Assembly (NCBI GenBank): GCA_009667805.1
Contig: CM019063.1
Span: 193,668,954 to 193,732,953, forward strand
Reading direction: 5' to 3'
Length of the DNA: 64,000 nucleotides
Origin: Leptobrachium leishanense
Taxonomy: Eukaryota; Chordata; Amphibia; Anura; Megophryidae
A program made the translations under genes and the position numbers. The notes under the pieces were generated by a model. That model ran no database searches, was not told the origin of the DNA, and saw only the letters and a list, made by a program, of their open reading frames with translations. Shown here in pieces: positions 1 through 46,239 of the stretch. How positions within the stretch are numbered: position 1 is the stretch's first letter; each line of letters begins with the position of its first letter.

Positions 1-69
1 AATTCAACAAAAAACACCTAACATCCCAACGTGGGAGTATCCCTTCCCTCAGACCCTGGCCACCCCCTC
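1..69 (+). repeat. DIRS-A left inverted terminal repeat (inner part)
   Basis: Bases 1-69 are the exact reverse complement of 5681-5749. The perfect match over 69 bp suggests a fairly recent insertion compared with the more decayed DIRS-C. Confidence 0.95.
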
Positions 70-693
70 ATCCCAGTCCATAGGAGGGCGTGTCTGGAGC
101 ATAATTTCCTCTTCTTTTGCTGCTCCTCAGAGATAAGTACTCCATTTTGCGCTCTGCAAAACTTTTACTTGTATATTTGTGTTTGAGTGCCTGTTGGTGT
201 ACTTCACTCCTGGGCCCGATCTACCCGGCTTCTAACTGCGGGGATCGGTGCCTGGGCCCACCCGCGGACACCGGCGCTTGTAAAACCGCCACTCCGCGGG
301 TCCGATAATTGAGAACGTTCTTCTGCTCCCTAGAGTAGGCTGCCCTGCTTGTCCCGCTGGCCTTAGTACCCCGAATCCGCTTGGTCTAATTTACGTATTA
401 CTACGCGCCCGCCGCTCCCGTTTCGCGCCTTGCTCGCGAGGCCGGGGGCGGAGCCAATTACCTCATCGCGTCTGCGCTGTTCACTGCAAACCTCGGCGCC
501 ATTTTAACACAAGCGTGGGAAGATTCCGACACACTAAGGAACAATGTCCCTCTCGAAGCCCACCTCGGACTCTCGCTCGACCTCTCCTAGGTCCGAATTG
601 GCAAATAGCTCCTGATGCTCGGCATCTACAGGTCCTCAGGCACCAGGTTCCCCCCCACGCCGCCATTCTAAATCAAAGGCCCACTTTGCGGCA

Positions 694-2213
694 ATGGAAG
701 CCGCGCTGCGCTCCACTATAGCAGACACCGTGGCTTCGGCGGTGTCTTCTATTAGGGACTCGTTTGAAGCTGGCCCCTCTCATGGCCCGTCATTTAGACC
801 CCCATTTGCATCCATGGGACCCGCATCACTCCGCCCAATCTGCGAGTCTGTGGCGTCTTCCCGCTCAGCAACCCCATATGAACCTGATTCTTTAGCCATT
901 ATACGGCATGGTGATTTGGCTCATAGAGGGGCTGGCAACCCCACAGCACTGCCCTATGATGATTGCAAGTACACCTCGCGCAAAAGAGCCTTTGACCGCG
1001 AGGCGAAAAAAGCGGTCGACGATAAAAAGCTCAAGCCCACGGGCCTCAGCTTACTCCCAGTGTACAGTGACTCAGAGAGTGAGGAACCCGAGCAGGGGGA
1101 GGATAGCGAAGCCATCGAGCTCCATGCACCAGAAGATTCCGACCTGATGGTCGATGAAGAGCCTTGTGCCCCCAGACGCAGTTCCACTGCAGTCATTATT
1201 CGCGACCCACAGGGCCAGCCCATGTTTGACCCCATACAGGTCACTAATCCCCGATCCACGACATGGACTCCACAACCACATGTAGACCAATGGGTGGACG
1301 CACACCTGCGTCTTCCCATGGACCGGGAAACCCGAGCCAATTTGAGAGCGGAATGCCCACGACCATCCACCACGGGGAAAACCTGCATTACCCCGGAGGT
1401 AGATCTGGACTTCCAGAAATACATCACCACCAAAGGGTGGTCCCCGAAACGGGGCATTGATCATGCCTTTAGAGCATGCGAGGACAAGGTGCTGGATGTG
1501 ACAGCCCCATTGGTCCATCTCTTTGACGTGGCGGAGGAAGCCCATCTCCAGGGCGCTACCATGGATTCGGGCATGGTTGTGGAATGGGTCCAGCGCTCAT
1601 TATGTCTACTGGGAGTCGCTAATTCAGCACTGGCCGCTGAACGTAGGAAATCGATCCTGTTAAAAATGGACCCTCAACTGACCACTATGGCCAGCAAGGA
1701 TATGGGCAGCGAAGCCCAAGGCCTTTTATTCGGGGAAGCCTTTATTACAAAATTAGGAAAATACGCAGGGACCTTCACCTATCTGGAAAAAGTAGAGACC
1801 TCTATAAAAAAGATCTTTGGTCCCAAGCGTATTTTTGGGAGAGCCGGCAACTACCGGGGTTGTGCTGCCAGCAGAACGGGTCCTTCCCGCAATTCGAAAG
1901 GCCCCGCCCAATCCGCCGCATCAGGAACCCAAGAATCTGGTTCCGTCGGGCCTCCATACCAATCCCGAGCAGGTTGCTGGCGTGGCCGCGGCTACCGCGG
2001 TAGAGGATCCGGCTATCCACGATGCCCGTCAGGTAAGCCTTCCGCTTTTGATTCCGAATCACTCGATCCCGGTAGGGGGTCGTCTGGGACTCTTTCCCGA
2101 GGCGTGGGCTCGTATATCCACAGACCCCTGGGTGCTCCAAGCGATAAGGGGGTATGTAATCAACTTTGCTGCGGCCCCTCCCTTGCGCGATCAACCGCCC
2201 CCTATGGGCAGCG
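694..2213 (+). pseudogene. DIRS-A gag-like region
   Basis: An open frame runs from the ATG at 694 and encodes a gag-like protein of the DIRS type. The middle (about 1225-1560; motifs TWTPQPH, LRAECPRP, GKTCITPEVD) aligns clearly with the gag-like frame of DIRS-B at 26150-26470, so it is a conserved domain and not chance. The first part is Ser/Pro rich and acidic around 1070-1170. Sequence upstream of 694 also resembles the DIRS-B gag start but is interrupted by a stop, so the true start may have been further left. The 3' part runs into a tandem duplication that disturbs the join to the RT region. The function (particle or RNP formation) is inferred from the position in the element. Confidence 0.75.
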
Positions 2214-2640
2214 AAGCCCAAGGCCTTTTATTCGGGGAAGCCTTTATTACAAAATTAGGAAAATACGCAGGGACCTTCACCTATCTGGAAAAAGTAGAGA
2301 CCTCTATAAAAAAGATCTTTGGTCCCAAGTGTATTTTTGGGAGAGCCGGCAACTACCGGGGTCGTGCTGCCAGCAGAGCGGGTCCTTCCCGCAATTCGAA
2401 AGGCCCCGCCCAATCCGCCGCATCAGGAACCCAAGAATCTGGTTCCGTCGGGCCTCCATACCAATCCGCTTTTGATTCCGGATCACTCGATCCCGGTAGG
2501 GGGTCATCTGGGACTCTTTCCCGAGGCGTGGGCTCGTATATCCACAGACCCCTGGGTGCTCCAAGCGATAAGGGGGTATGTAATCAACTTTGCTGCGGCC
2601 CCTCCCTTGCGCGATCAACCGCCCCCACATCTGCGCTTCT
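1704..2640 (+). repeat. Tandem duplication of about 500 bp inside DIRS-A
   Basis: The block starting near 1704 (GGGCAGCGAAGCCCAAGG) recurs from 2206, and the copies can be followed to about 2640. They differ at few positions. The second copy lacks 78 bp present at 1966-2043 of the first, a multiple of three. The duplication lies at the gag/RT junction and puts an extra stretch in front of the RT. Confidence 0.9.
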
Positions 2641-4460
2641 CAGCCGATCAGACGCTTCTGGTCCGAGCCGAGGTCCAAACCCTGATAAGGAAGACCGCGA
2701 TAGAGCTGATGTCAGGGCCCTCCCCAAAATTTATCAGCATCCTCTTCCTGGACACCAAGAAGGGTGGCGGCCTTCGACCGGTTATAAACTTAAAGGACCT
2801 CAATGAATGGGTAACATATCAACACTTTCAGATGGAAGGCGTACACACTATGGGAGACTTGCTGCGTCCGGGGGACTGGCTCGCGAAGCTGGATCTCAAA
2901 GATGCGTATCTGTCCGTTCCGATGGCGGTGGAATGTCGCGACTACCTATGCTTTCCATGGGACGGAAAACTTTGGCGCTTCAGATGTCTCCCCTTCGGCC
3001 CTTCGTCGGCTCCGTGGTGCTTCACCAAGCTGATGAAACCGGTTATGGCCCACCTTCAATCCCGGGGGGGTCCGACTGGTCATATATCTAGACGATATAC
3101 TGATTATGTCGACTTCACGATCTCTGACGTCCCTCCACGTGTCGTGGACAGTGTCCCTCCTACAAGATCTGGGGTTCCTCATCAACGAGGAAAAATCTCT
3201 GCTGACCCCTACCCAACGACTGGAATTTCTGGGTTTCACTCTGGACTCACGATCCATGCCACTCAGTATCCCGGACTCCAAGGTGAAGTCCATCCGGAAG
3301 GAGGTCGGCTTCTTGTTGAGGGTCAAGTCGACGACTCTTCGGTCTCTGGCTCGAGTGTTTGGTCTTCTGGCAGCCACACGTCTGGCAGTTCTCCCGGCTC
3401 CTCTCCACTATCGGGCCCTCCAGCAATTGACGGCCCGTTCTCTCCGGAGAGGCATGGATTACTGGGACCTGGTTCCCCTTTTGGACGACGCGATCCTGGA
3501 TCTGCAGTGGTGGTCAGCCGGTTGGTCGGAGTGGAACTCCCGCCCGGTGGTAGACCCAGTGCATACGATGGTGATCGAGTCGGACGCCAGTCGTCTGGGA
3601 TGGGGGGCCCAATATGGTCCGTTGGAGATGGGGGGGGGTCGTTGATCGACGGAGGAAATGGAGCTGCACATAAATTCGCTGGAACTTCTGGCGGCTTTGT
3701 TTGCCCTTCGTTGCTTCATACGCAACACCGCACATCGGTCGGTCCTGCTACGCCTAGACAACTTTCCGGCGGTGCGGTACATAAACGCCTTGGGGGGTCC
3801 CAGATCGCTGGCTCTGACGACCATGGCTACACATCTTTGGGTGTTTTGCCTACCTCGAGGTCTGTATGTGAGGGCCCAATTCCTACCAGGACTACACAAC
3901 ACCGTAGCGGATTGGAACTCCTGCAACTTCAAGGAATCAGGGGATTGGAAGCTTCTTCCATCGGTCTTTGCCGTTCTCAATGGCTTATGGGGTCTGCTGC
4001 TGGTGGACTTGTTCGCGTCTCGGCTGAACTGTCAGTTGCAGAGGTTCTTCAGCTGGAGACCGGACCTGGACGCGGAAGCGACAGATGCACTCCTTCAGGG
4101 TTGGCCGACGGCTCGCCTCTATGCCTTTCCTCCGTTCCGACTGCTCGGATCCGTGCTACACAAACTTCGTTTGTCCCTGTCGGAACTGTTCCTCATCGCA
4201 CCATGGTGGCCGATGCAACCGTGGTTTCCGACGTTGTTGGAATTGTCTGTGGACACGCCGCGGCTTCCACCTTGGTCTCGAGACTTACTCCTGGACCCGT
4301 TCGACCTCCCTCACCCGCTGCTACTGGAGGGTCGGCTGCCTCTCATGGCTTGGCTGATTTCAGGTTCGCTTGGCAATGCCACGAGCTTTCAGAATCAGCT
4401 GCGGGGCTACTCCAGCTCGCCTGGGCTCCGGGTACCAGGACCGCATACCGTTCCGCCTGA
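2625..4460 (+). pseudogene. DIRS-A reverse transcriptase, RNase H and methylase-like region
   Basis: This region should copy RNA to DNA and remove the RNA strand. RT motifs in order are GLRPVINLKDLN, LAKLDLKDAYLSVP, LPFGPSSAPW and the catalytic YLDD at 3085-3096. RNase H follows (VIESDAS near 3571, then MELHINSLELLA), then the C-terminal part typical of DIRS elements (VDLFASRLNCQ; YAFPPF; APWWPMQPWFP), often called Dam methylase-like. Two breaks are visible: one extra G in the run at 3064-3070 shifts the frame just before YLDD, and a TGA at 3643-3645 sits where a Trp is expected. The last part overlaps the recombinase frame, as in other DIRS elements. Confidence 0.9.
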
Positions 4461-5262
4461 GATGGCTGGCACCGTTGGGGTGTGGGACGGGGTCAGGATT
4501 CCATTTCGGCTCCTTTAGGATACGTTCTGGATTTCCTGGCTTCACAATTTGACGGTGGCTTGGCTTTCAGGACCGTTAATGTCTACCGCTCTGCTATCTC
4601 GGCTGGCCATGTCGGGTTAGACGGCGTTCCGGTCGGACGTCATCCCTTTGTTTGCCGCCTTTTGAAAGGGGTCAGACTTTCTCGTCCTCCCATGCCCAGA
4701 TACACCTCCACCTGGGATGTTTTGGTGGTCTTGTTGTTTCTGCGCTCGTGGCCGGATAATGAGTGTCTATCTTTACGACAGTTATCTGCCAAGCTGCTGG
4801 TGCTACTGTGTTTAATTTCGTGCAAACGCGTCAGTGACGTGAGGGCACTGGATTTCCAGATCCGTTCCTTCGTCCCGGAGGGGGTTCGTTTTGATGTGTC
4901 CCGTAGAACCAAAACGTCCCTCTCATCGGTTTTCTATCTGCGTTCCCGTCTGAACCGTTGTTGTGTCCAGTCCGTTGTTTGAAGACTTATGAGTCGCGTA
5001 CGGGGTTGCTAAGGACGGCAACGGCCTCGCCACTGTTCGTGTCCTTTCGCTCCCCTCACGCTCCGGTGTCCACCTCCACTTTGGCATGATGGGCTCGGTG
5101 GCTGTTGGCTTTGGCTGGGGTTGACACTTCCCACTTCGGGGCACACTCCATCCGGGGCACAGCTGCATCCAAGGCTTACGCAGTTGGTTGTCGGATATCA
5201 TGAAGGCGGCGGATTGGACGAGAGAATCGACTTTCCGCACCTTCTATTTTCGTCAGGCTCCG
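4404..5262 (+). pseudogene. DIRS-A tyrosine recombinase
   Basis: This is the integrase-like tyrosine recombinase that would insert the circular DNA. An N-terminal part (RTAYRSA) is followed by a TGA at about 4461. A conserved core then runs from 4482, with the first catalytic Arg box (CKRVSDVRALD, 4821-4853), the HxxR box (HSIR, 5144-5155) and the nucleophilic Tyr at 5245-5247 in FRTFYFR. The three boxes lie in different frames: a frameshift near 4957 and another near 5185 break the gene. Its sequence closely parallels the recombinase of DIRS-B. Confidence 0.88.
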
Positions 5263-5286
5263 CATCGGTCGGAGAATTTGTTGCGT

Positions 5287-5395
5287 TGAACAAGCAAATA
5301 GGAGCCTCCGAGTTGTGTCTTAAAATTACCAAATTTTCCTATCCGGTGACAGAAAGTTTGGATTTTAAGAAAGACTCGGAAGCGAGTATTTCCCG
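5287..5395 (+). repeat. DIRS-A internal complementary region
   Basis: The segment is complementary to the element ends. Its second half (from TTACCAAATTTTCC) is the reverse complement of the right end at 5790-5852, and its first half predicts the left end missing from the window. In DIRS elements this region templates the joining of the ends into a circle. Confidence 0.88.
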
Positions 5396-5680
5396 CCTCC
5401 CCACCCGTTGTGGGTTGTGTGGACGCTTCGTTCTCCATATACCGGTTGTTATTTTGATGTGGAATGGGGCACCCGCGTATTGTCGCGCTTACTGAATGCT
5501 TGCATGTGTATGCCGGGATTTGGGGACGATTAGTCTTGCCGTCGTGTTGACCTAGCTTTCGTGTTTATGTTTCCTTTCAGGACCTTGAACCGCTGGTCAG
5601 AAGTTTTCTCAGTTTCCTACCTTCCCTGTGGACCCTACTGCATTGATTGTGTTCTACCGAGCTGTTCGGAGCGCTATAAA

Positions 5681-5749
5681 GAGGGGGTGGCCAGGGTCTG
5701 AGGGAAGGGATACTCCCACGTTGGGATGTTAGGTGTTTTTTGTTGAATT
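5681..5749 (+). repeat. DIRS-A right inverted terminal repeat
   Basis: Exact reverse complement of bases 1-69. It is followed by the right terminal extension (AATACTCGCCTCCGAGTC) that is shared with DIRS-B and DIRS-C. Confidence 0.95.
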
Positions 5750-5852
5750 CTTTTGCTGCTGGGAGTTGAATAAAGAAGAGATAAGCAAATACTCGCCTCC
5801 GAGTCTTTATTAAAATCCAAACTTTCCGTCAGCGGATAGGAAAATTTGGTAA

Positions 5853-6093
5853 TTATTAACTGAAGGGCAAGATAAGGCAGACGTTTTTAATGCTCATTTT
5901 ACTTAAGTATTTATCAAAGAGGAACCTATAACAGGAGACATGCAAATGATTGACAAAAACTTACAAATAAATTGTGATTTGTTGACCCCAGAAAAGGTGT
6001 TGCAGCAGCTAAACACAGTGAATGTGAACAAAGCCCCAGGGACAGATGGAATTCACCTGCGATTGTTTATTTCCACACTTCATTTCCCTAGTA
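5853..6093 (+). mobile_element. CR1-like LINE fragment (reverse transcriptase motif)
   Basis: The frame around 5980-6060 reads VNKAPGTDGIHLR, the LINE reverse transcriptase motif near the start of the RT domain. The fragment is cut on the left by DIRS-A and on the right by a hAT-like insertion. It probably belongs to the same CR1 copy as 7788-8860. Confidence 0.75.
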
Positions 6094-7264
6094 CAGGGGT
6101 GGGCATTTGTTGTGACTCAGGAGCCATTTTGTGGGAGCGGAGGGCCGCAGCTTTTAATAAAATTATGAAATAGTGGTAGTTTTATTCAATTTATTGTGCA
6201 AATTTCATATCAACTATAGCTGCAAGCACATTTAATTTAAACCAGTTTAATGAGACAAACTTATCACACTTTTCTACAATTTTTTTTAAATCAGGAGTGA
6301 GATTGCTTGAGATTCTCATCACAGCCTGCAAGTTATATATTGGTATATATTGCCCCCAGCTCACATGGGTATATATTGCCCAGGGGCCCAACTCACATGG
6401 ATATTATTGCCCCCAGGCAGCTCACATGGGTAGATTTGCCCCCAGCTCTTGTTGTGGACAAGTATATATATATCTGCTTTTATAATACTCAAAGGCCTAG
6501 AAAAGGGCCTAGAAAAATGCTCAAAGACGAAATTAATATAACTATCTTTGCAGATAAAACCAAAATGTATCTTGCGTAATTTCGCCATCTCTGCAGAAAA
6601 TGAACCACAAGCAGGTGGCCCTGCAAAACACAAAAACCACAAGTAGGAAGAAGGACCAATGTTTTGTATTTTGCATCCTGTTACCGAACATCTTCCAGAC
6701 ATCACGAGGTCGCCCACGATGTAGAAGAACATTGCTGAGTTTGCAGATGTCGAAATGATACTTCGACCTTTGAAATAGCTGATATTTGATTTTCATTTAA
6801 TAAATAAACTGTATGTCCGCAATTTTATACTGAAGTCAATCAAAATGTTAAGTTGCCTCCCATCTGCTTACGTATAAACGTACTATAAGATATATCGAAA
6901 GTATTAAACAGATTCAGAGAAATCATTGGCTTTGAAGCCATAGATTTCTCCACCGAATTAGAACAGACTGGCATCCGAGGAAGGACTATTGTCCACTTCA
7001 CTCTCACCTCTGTGGGCCCAGGCTCCACGTCCGCCAGCGTTCTACTCCCGAGGCGAGCGGCCGCTGGCATGCAGCTTTGCCGCGGATGGGAACCACCTGA
7101 CCAGCCGTGTTCTCACAAGATCACACGCTGGTCAGGTGGTTCCCATCCCAGGTGAGTGGCCAAGCTGCATGCCAGAGACCGCTCGCCTCGGGAGTAGAAG
7201 AACGCCACGGTCTTGGTGGGCCACAGAAAAAAAACTGTGGCAGGCCACATATGGCCCACCCCTG
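6094..7264. mobile_element. Non-autonomous hAT-like element, CAGGGGTGGGC ends
   Basis: The ends CAGGGGTGGGC and GCCCACCCCTG are inverted. They are flanked by near-identical 8-bp duplications: ccctagta (6086-6093) and ccttagta (7265-7272). There is no transposase frame. Inside are degenerate repeats with the core GCCCCCAGCTCACATGGGTA (6345-6445) and a GC-rich palindrome around GGGAACCACCTGACCAGC (7088-7160), a combination also present in the element at 47881-53183. Confidence 0.85.
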
Positions 7265-7366
7265 CCTTAGTAGACAGCATATTAAAAGATTAAAAACGGC
7301 TTTTTTTTTCTGTCATGTGTCACCAATGTGTCATTTGGAAACCTCTGCCCTAAAAATGGTACTGCG
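7265..7366. other. Short unassigned stretch with a possible hAT right tip
   Basis: Sequence between two insertions. GGAAACCTCTGCCCTA near 7338 resembles a transposon end, but no partner was found. Confidence 0.3.
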
Positions 7367-7369
7367 TTA

Positions 7370-7784
7370 GGCTCGTGTCAGACGAGCGCACTCATCATGT
7401 CCGTGTTGCTGCACATTTGTACGACCGTTAGAGCATATAAATTATGACCAATGGAGCCCCCACAAAGTACGTCCCCACGGAACTGCGGACGCACAACGGA
7501 CGCAGGTTAGGAAAGAACGTAAATCTGCTAGAACGGAGGCACAGAGTGCTCTACGTCCGCAACGTCCGCATAGCTTTGTGTGAGAGTGATGGAACGAAGT
7601 CAGATGGACTGCATTTGTGCCTCCAGCATTTTTGATGGACAAAATGTTTTTCTTATTGATTTATTCTCCCTTCTACATCAGTCACAAAAACAGACTGAGG
7701 CCACTACCTTGTCGTCAGTCAGAAAGTACATCCGTTGTGCACGGACGCACAGCCCACAAAGAATGCGCTCGTCTGACCCTAGCC
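7370..7784. mobile_element. Harbinger-like MITE, TTA target duplication
   Basis: Inverted ends GGCTCGTGTCAGACGAGCGC and the complementary tip GCGCTCGTCTGACCCTAGCC are flanked by TTA on both sides (7367-7369, 7785-7787). A 3-bp TWA duplication suggests the PIF/Harbinger type. No coding capacity. Related copies lie at 8136-8468 and 36335-36772, with a right-end piece near 53340. Confidence 0.8.
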
Positions 7785-7787
7785 TTA

Positions 7788-8135
7788 GGGAAATCAAAAG
7801 CAGGGGAAGGAATTGGGTATAAATCAGACTCCAAACTCCGCAACACTGTCCAAAAAAAAAAAAAATCAAACAGCAGCTTCCAAGGCCATGAAGGTATTCG
7901 CATGCATTAAAAGGGGAATTCACTCTCGGGATGAAAACAGAATTTTGCCTCTTTATAAATCAATGGTCAGACCACACTTTGAATATGTCGTGCGATTTTG
8001 GGCACCTGTTTTAAGAGAGGATATGATGGCTCTAGAAAAAATGCAGAGACGGGCAAATAAATTAAGAGGAATGGAAGGTTTAAGTTATGAAGAAAGGATA
8101 ACAAGTTTAAACCAGTTTAGAAAAAAGGCTCCTTA
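7788..8135 (+). pseudogene. CR1-like LINE reverse transcriptase C-terminal part
   Basis: The frame 7813-8136 encodes LPLYKSMVRPHFEYVVRFWA, LEKMQRRANKLRGMEG and LSYEERI, the signature of the end of CR1-type reverse transcriptases. It is interrupted upstream by a MITE and an A-run (7851-7864), and downstream by a second MITE. Confidence 0.88.
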
Positions 8136-8468
8136 GGCCGGGGTCAGACAAGCGATTTGCAGTGCAGAAGGAACGTCCGTGGGAATGGATGTTCCTTCCA
8201 CTCCGACGCCCTTCTGGCCATCTTGCTGAGTGCAGTTCGTGTGCTCAGCGCTGCAAGGCTTGATCTTCCGATGGAGGATCGTACTGTGCAGCCCCGAATG
8301 CGCGTCGACGGGGAGGCTTTCAGGACGTCCGCAGCACATCCGTTGTAGCGCACATAATTCGTCTGCTTAATACAGCATGTGGCCGGTACCGATGCGTTGC
8401 ACCGCTTCGACAGACGCCAGGAGGTAGGTCAGTATGGGTGTACAAAATGCGCTCTTCTGACCACGGCC
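8136..8468. mobile_element. Harbinger-like MITE, TTA target duplication
   Basis: Ends GGCCGGGGTCAGACAAGCG and CTTCTGACCACGGCC, flanked by TTA (8133-8135, 8469-8471). It belongs to the same family as 7370-7784 but is more diverged, and it sits inside the CR1 copy. Confidence 0.75.
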
Positions 8469-8471
8469 TTA

Positions 8472-8860
8472 GAGGGGATCTGAACTTTAAATATACACAG
8501 TCATTATAAACCATGGTCTGGAAACCTATTAATAGGACTATACATTGGACGAAAGGAAATTCAGCCAAAAGCATAGGAAGGGTTTTTTTTACAGCGAGAA
8601 TAAAGCTGTGGAATTATCTGCCTGTTGAGGTGGTTGGGTCACAGACTGTACAGACTTAAGGGTTATAAAATTTAATAGGTGATAATGATTGTTTGATCCA
8701 AGGAGAAATGTGACGCCATTCTGGGGTCAAGAAGGAATTTTTTCCCAGTATGTTGCTTATTGGCGAGCGCTTCAGACTGGGTTTTTTGCCTTCTTTTGGA
8801 TCAACAGCAGCAGGTGAGGTGTGGAATGTCTCTACTTGATTGACGTACATCTTTATTTCG
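8472..8860 (+). mobile_element. CR1-like LINE 3' end
   Basis: The sequence continues the CR1 copy and contains the familiar 3' segment GGGGTCAAGAAGGAATTTTT (8730-8750), followed by the WIN-type ending about GGATCAACAGCAGCAGG. No open frame of note remains. Confidence 0.75.
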
Positions 8861-10447
8861 GCCTATATAACGATGTAAAACACACGCAAAACATTTTGGA
8901 CAAGTGATGATACATTTGTTATTTGAGAAGGTTTGGTCTTACAAAAAAAATGCCAGACAGGATCCCAGCCTTAGTAGTCCTAAACTGCTTTTAATATTAA
9001 CACAAGCTAAGTATCAGCTTTGCTTTGGATTGATTTTCATCACACAAGAAGAGATCATTTAAATGTTTACTTTATTTAAAAATATGGATTAATAAAGTGG
9101 CAGTCATACATTCACCCCAATGTTATTTACATTAAATTTTTCAGTTCGGAACAGATCATACAAAGACTAGAACCACTCAAATACAAAAAGAACACGAGTA
9201 GGAAATGACCGCTTCAGAGAACTTTTGAAATATTACTTCACATTCAGCCAAGTTGAATGAGATGAGATATATATATATATATATATATTTCCTCTTACGG
9301 TTATATGCCAGACAATCAGGTATGCACACATATTTTAGGTCATTCGGCGCTGTTGCTAGTCAAGAGATATATATTTTCTCTTTGTGAGCCCCAGCAAAAG
9401 CACAGACTCCCTCCCCAATGACTGTTCAGTTTTTCGTTTACCTCTCCTATACGGTTTAATAAAAAGGTATCTATCTTCATAAAATCCGTTTGTTAAAAAC
9501 AGATATGCATTTTCATGGGGATTGAACACCACCTCGATCAGGTCACAGATGGCATGAGAGGGAGCTGTGGCTAGCAGATGTACTGTAACATTCAAAAGTG
9601 TGTGTACAAGTCAAATGGTTTATCGGATCTTTGCTGCAGGCAAGACTCACACTCCAGAACTAGCATGAAAAATAGACCCCGGTTGAGTCAATTAGCTTTA
9701 TTCCATGGGTGCCACCACAAGCTTTAGGTTCTGACAAGCCTTTCTCAAGTGCTAGAGCTAAAATTTTGTGCTGGCACCCATGGAATAAATCTATTTGACT
9801 CTGAGTACCTGGCCCATTTTCCTATGGTTGATGCCATTAAGGGTTTGAGCCTCCCTGGTCTGTGGGGCACTGGTGCTTGGCTTCATTCAACAGGCGAGAG
9901 CTATTCCTTATTCCTCCCTTCTCATGCTCCAGGACTGATGTGACAGAATGAGAAGCAGTAAGGGGGATGACAGCACTCCGATACAAAGCAACAGCACTTA
10001 AAAAAAGGAAAAAAAAGGGGGGGGGGTCCATAAAAAATTGGATGTCCGGGAAAGCCACTCTTATGTAGACAAAAGAAGCCGGGATCCAGCACTCCGGAAG
10101 CAGGGACGTATTATAGTTACAGCAGCGACATTTCAGCTGGAAACGCTGCCTTTCACAAGCTTGTGAAAGGCTGAGTGTTCAGCCGAAACGTCCCTGCTAT
10201 AAATAAAATATATCCTTACTTCTGGAGTGCTGGCTCCCCGCTTGCCTTTTTGATTTGAAAGGATGGACTGAGAGAATGTTGCATTGCACAGGGCATGGGT
10301 TAGAATACTACATAAAAGGTGAAGTGAAGATATCTGCAGGTAGAATTCAAATTAAAAAAACACTATCAGCTCAGAAATGGCAGCTCCATTTGGGAACAGG
10401 AAAGCATGTGTGCTTAAACTCCAATCGTGTGTGAAAGATGAGGGCTT
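8861..10447. other. Intergenic stretch downstream of pes1
   Basis: It holds an (AT)n tract near 9270-9290, a short inverted repeat (TTCCATGGGTGCCA at 9703 against its complement near 9773), and a palindrome CTTTCACAAGCTTGTGAAAGG near 10150 inside a dispersed-repeat-like unit that begins and ends with a CACTCCGG / CTGGAGTGCTGG pair. A minus-strand open frame of 79 codons (9356-9595) is preceded by an acceptor-like TTACAG, but I do not recognise it. No gene can be supported. Confidence 0.4.
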
Positions 10448-10453
10448 TTTAAT
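10448..10453 (-). promoter_or_regulatory. pes1: Possible pes1 polyadenylation signal (ATTAAA)
   Basis: ATTAAA on the minus strand about 75 bases after the pes1 stop. It is the nearest signal-like hexamer; a more distal one could also be used. Confidence 0.45.
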
Positions 10454-10526
10454 CTAGTCTTTTTCAACAATGATCTCAAACTTGCGGTGATACAAGTCTG
10501 AAAGGAGTCCGTAGTTATAAAGGCAA

Positions 10527-45994
<35,468 letters not shown>

Positions 45995-46026
45995 TGCCGA
46001 TCAGTCCTCAGCTCCACGCACTGCCC

Positions 46027-46032
46027 CACGTG
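46027..46032. promoter_or_regulatory. pes1: E-box CACGTG at the pes1 5' end
   Basis: A canonical E-box lies 33 bases upstream of the pes1 ATG. PES1 and its PeBoW partners are known MYC-responsive genes, so the site is a plausible MYC/MAX site. Use in this animal is inference, and it may fall in the 5' UTR. Confidence 0.5.
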
Positions 46033-46139
46033 TGCTCCACACGCCACAAGCAGGTCCCCTACGAGTGGCTTATCAGGTGCCTGCGCAGATATCAAACAGG
46101 CAATCTCACGGGCAGCCAAAAAGGGCCTTGTCTCTGGCG

Positions 46140-46147
46140 TTACGTCA
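46140..46147 (-). promoter_or_regulatory. pes1: CRE-like site (TGACGTAA) upstream of pes1
   Basis: TGACGTAA reads on the minus strand, about 146 bases upstream of the ATG, inside a locally CpG-containing stretch (45995-46200) that probably holds the transcription start. There is no TATA box at a convincing place. Confidence 0.4.
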
Positions 46148-46239
46148 CGAGCGGAAATCGTAGTCTGTCCTGTAAGCGTCGCCTCTTCAGTAGTATGTCA
46201 CCATTTTGTTGGATCCTGTACGTTTCGACGTTTTATAGT

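Larger units (their letters stand above)
1..5852 (+). mobile_element. DIRS-A: DIRS-type tyrosine-recombinase retrotransposon, left tip cut by the window
   Basis: DIRS elements move through a circular DNA made by reverse transcription and integrate with a tyrosine recombinase, leaving no target duplication. The order here fits: inverted terminal repeat, gag-like region, RT/RNase H/methylase-like region, overlapping recombinase, internal complementary region, right terminal repeat. The right end closes near 5852 with a motif shared by the two other DIRS copies in the window. The left terminal extension predicted from the internal complementary region is not seen, so it lies before base 1. The copy is broken by stops, frameshifts and a tandem duplication and is very probably inactive. 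Confidence 0.9.

Noticed and set aside
10140..10215. Possible hammerhead ribozyme near GCCGAAACGTCC
   Set aside because: A GAAAC box and a stem are present, but the CTGATGA box is not (CTGAGTG instead), so the catalytic core is not supported.
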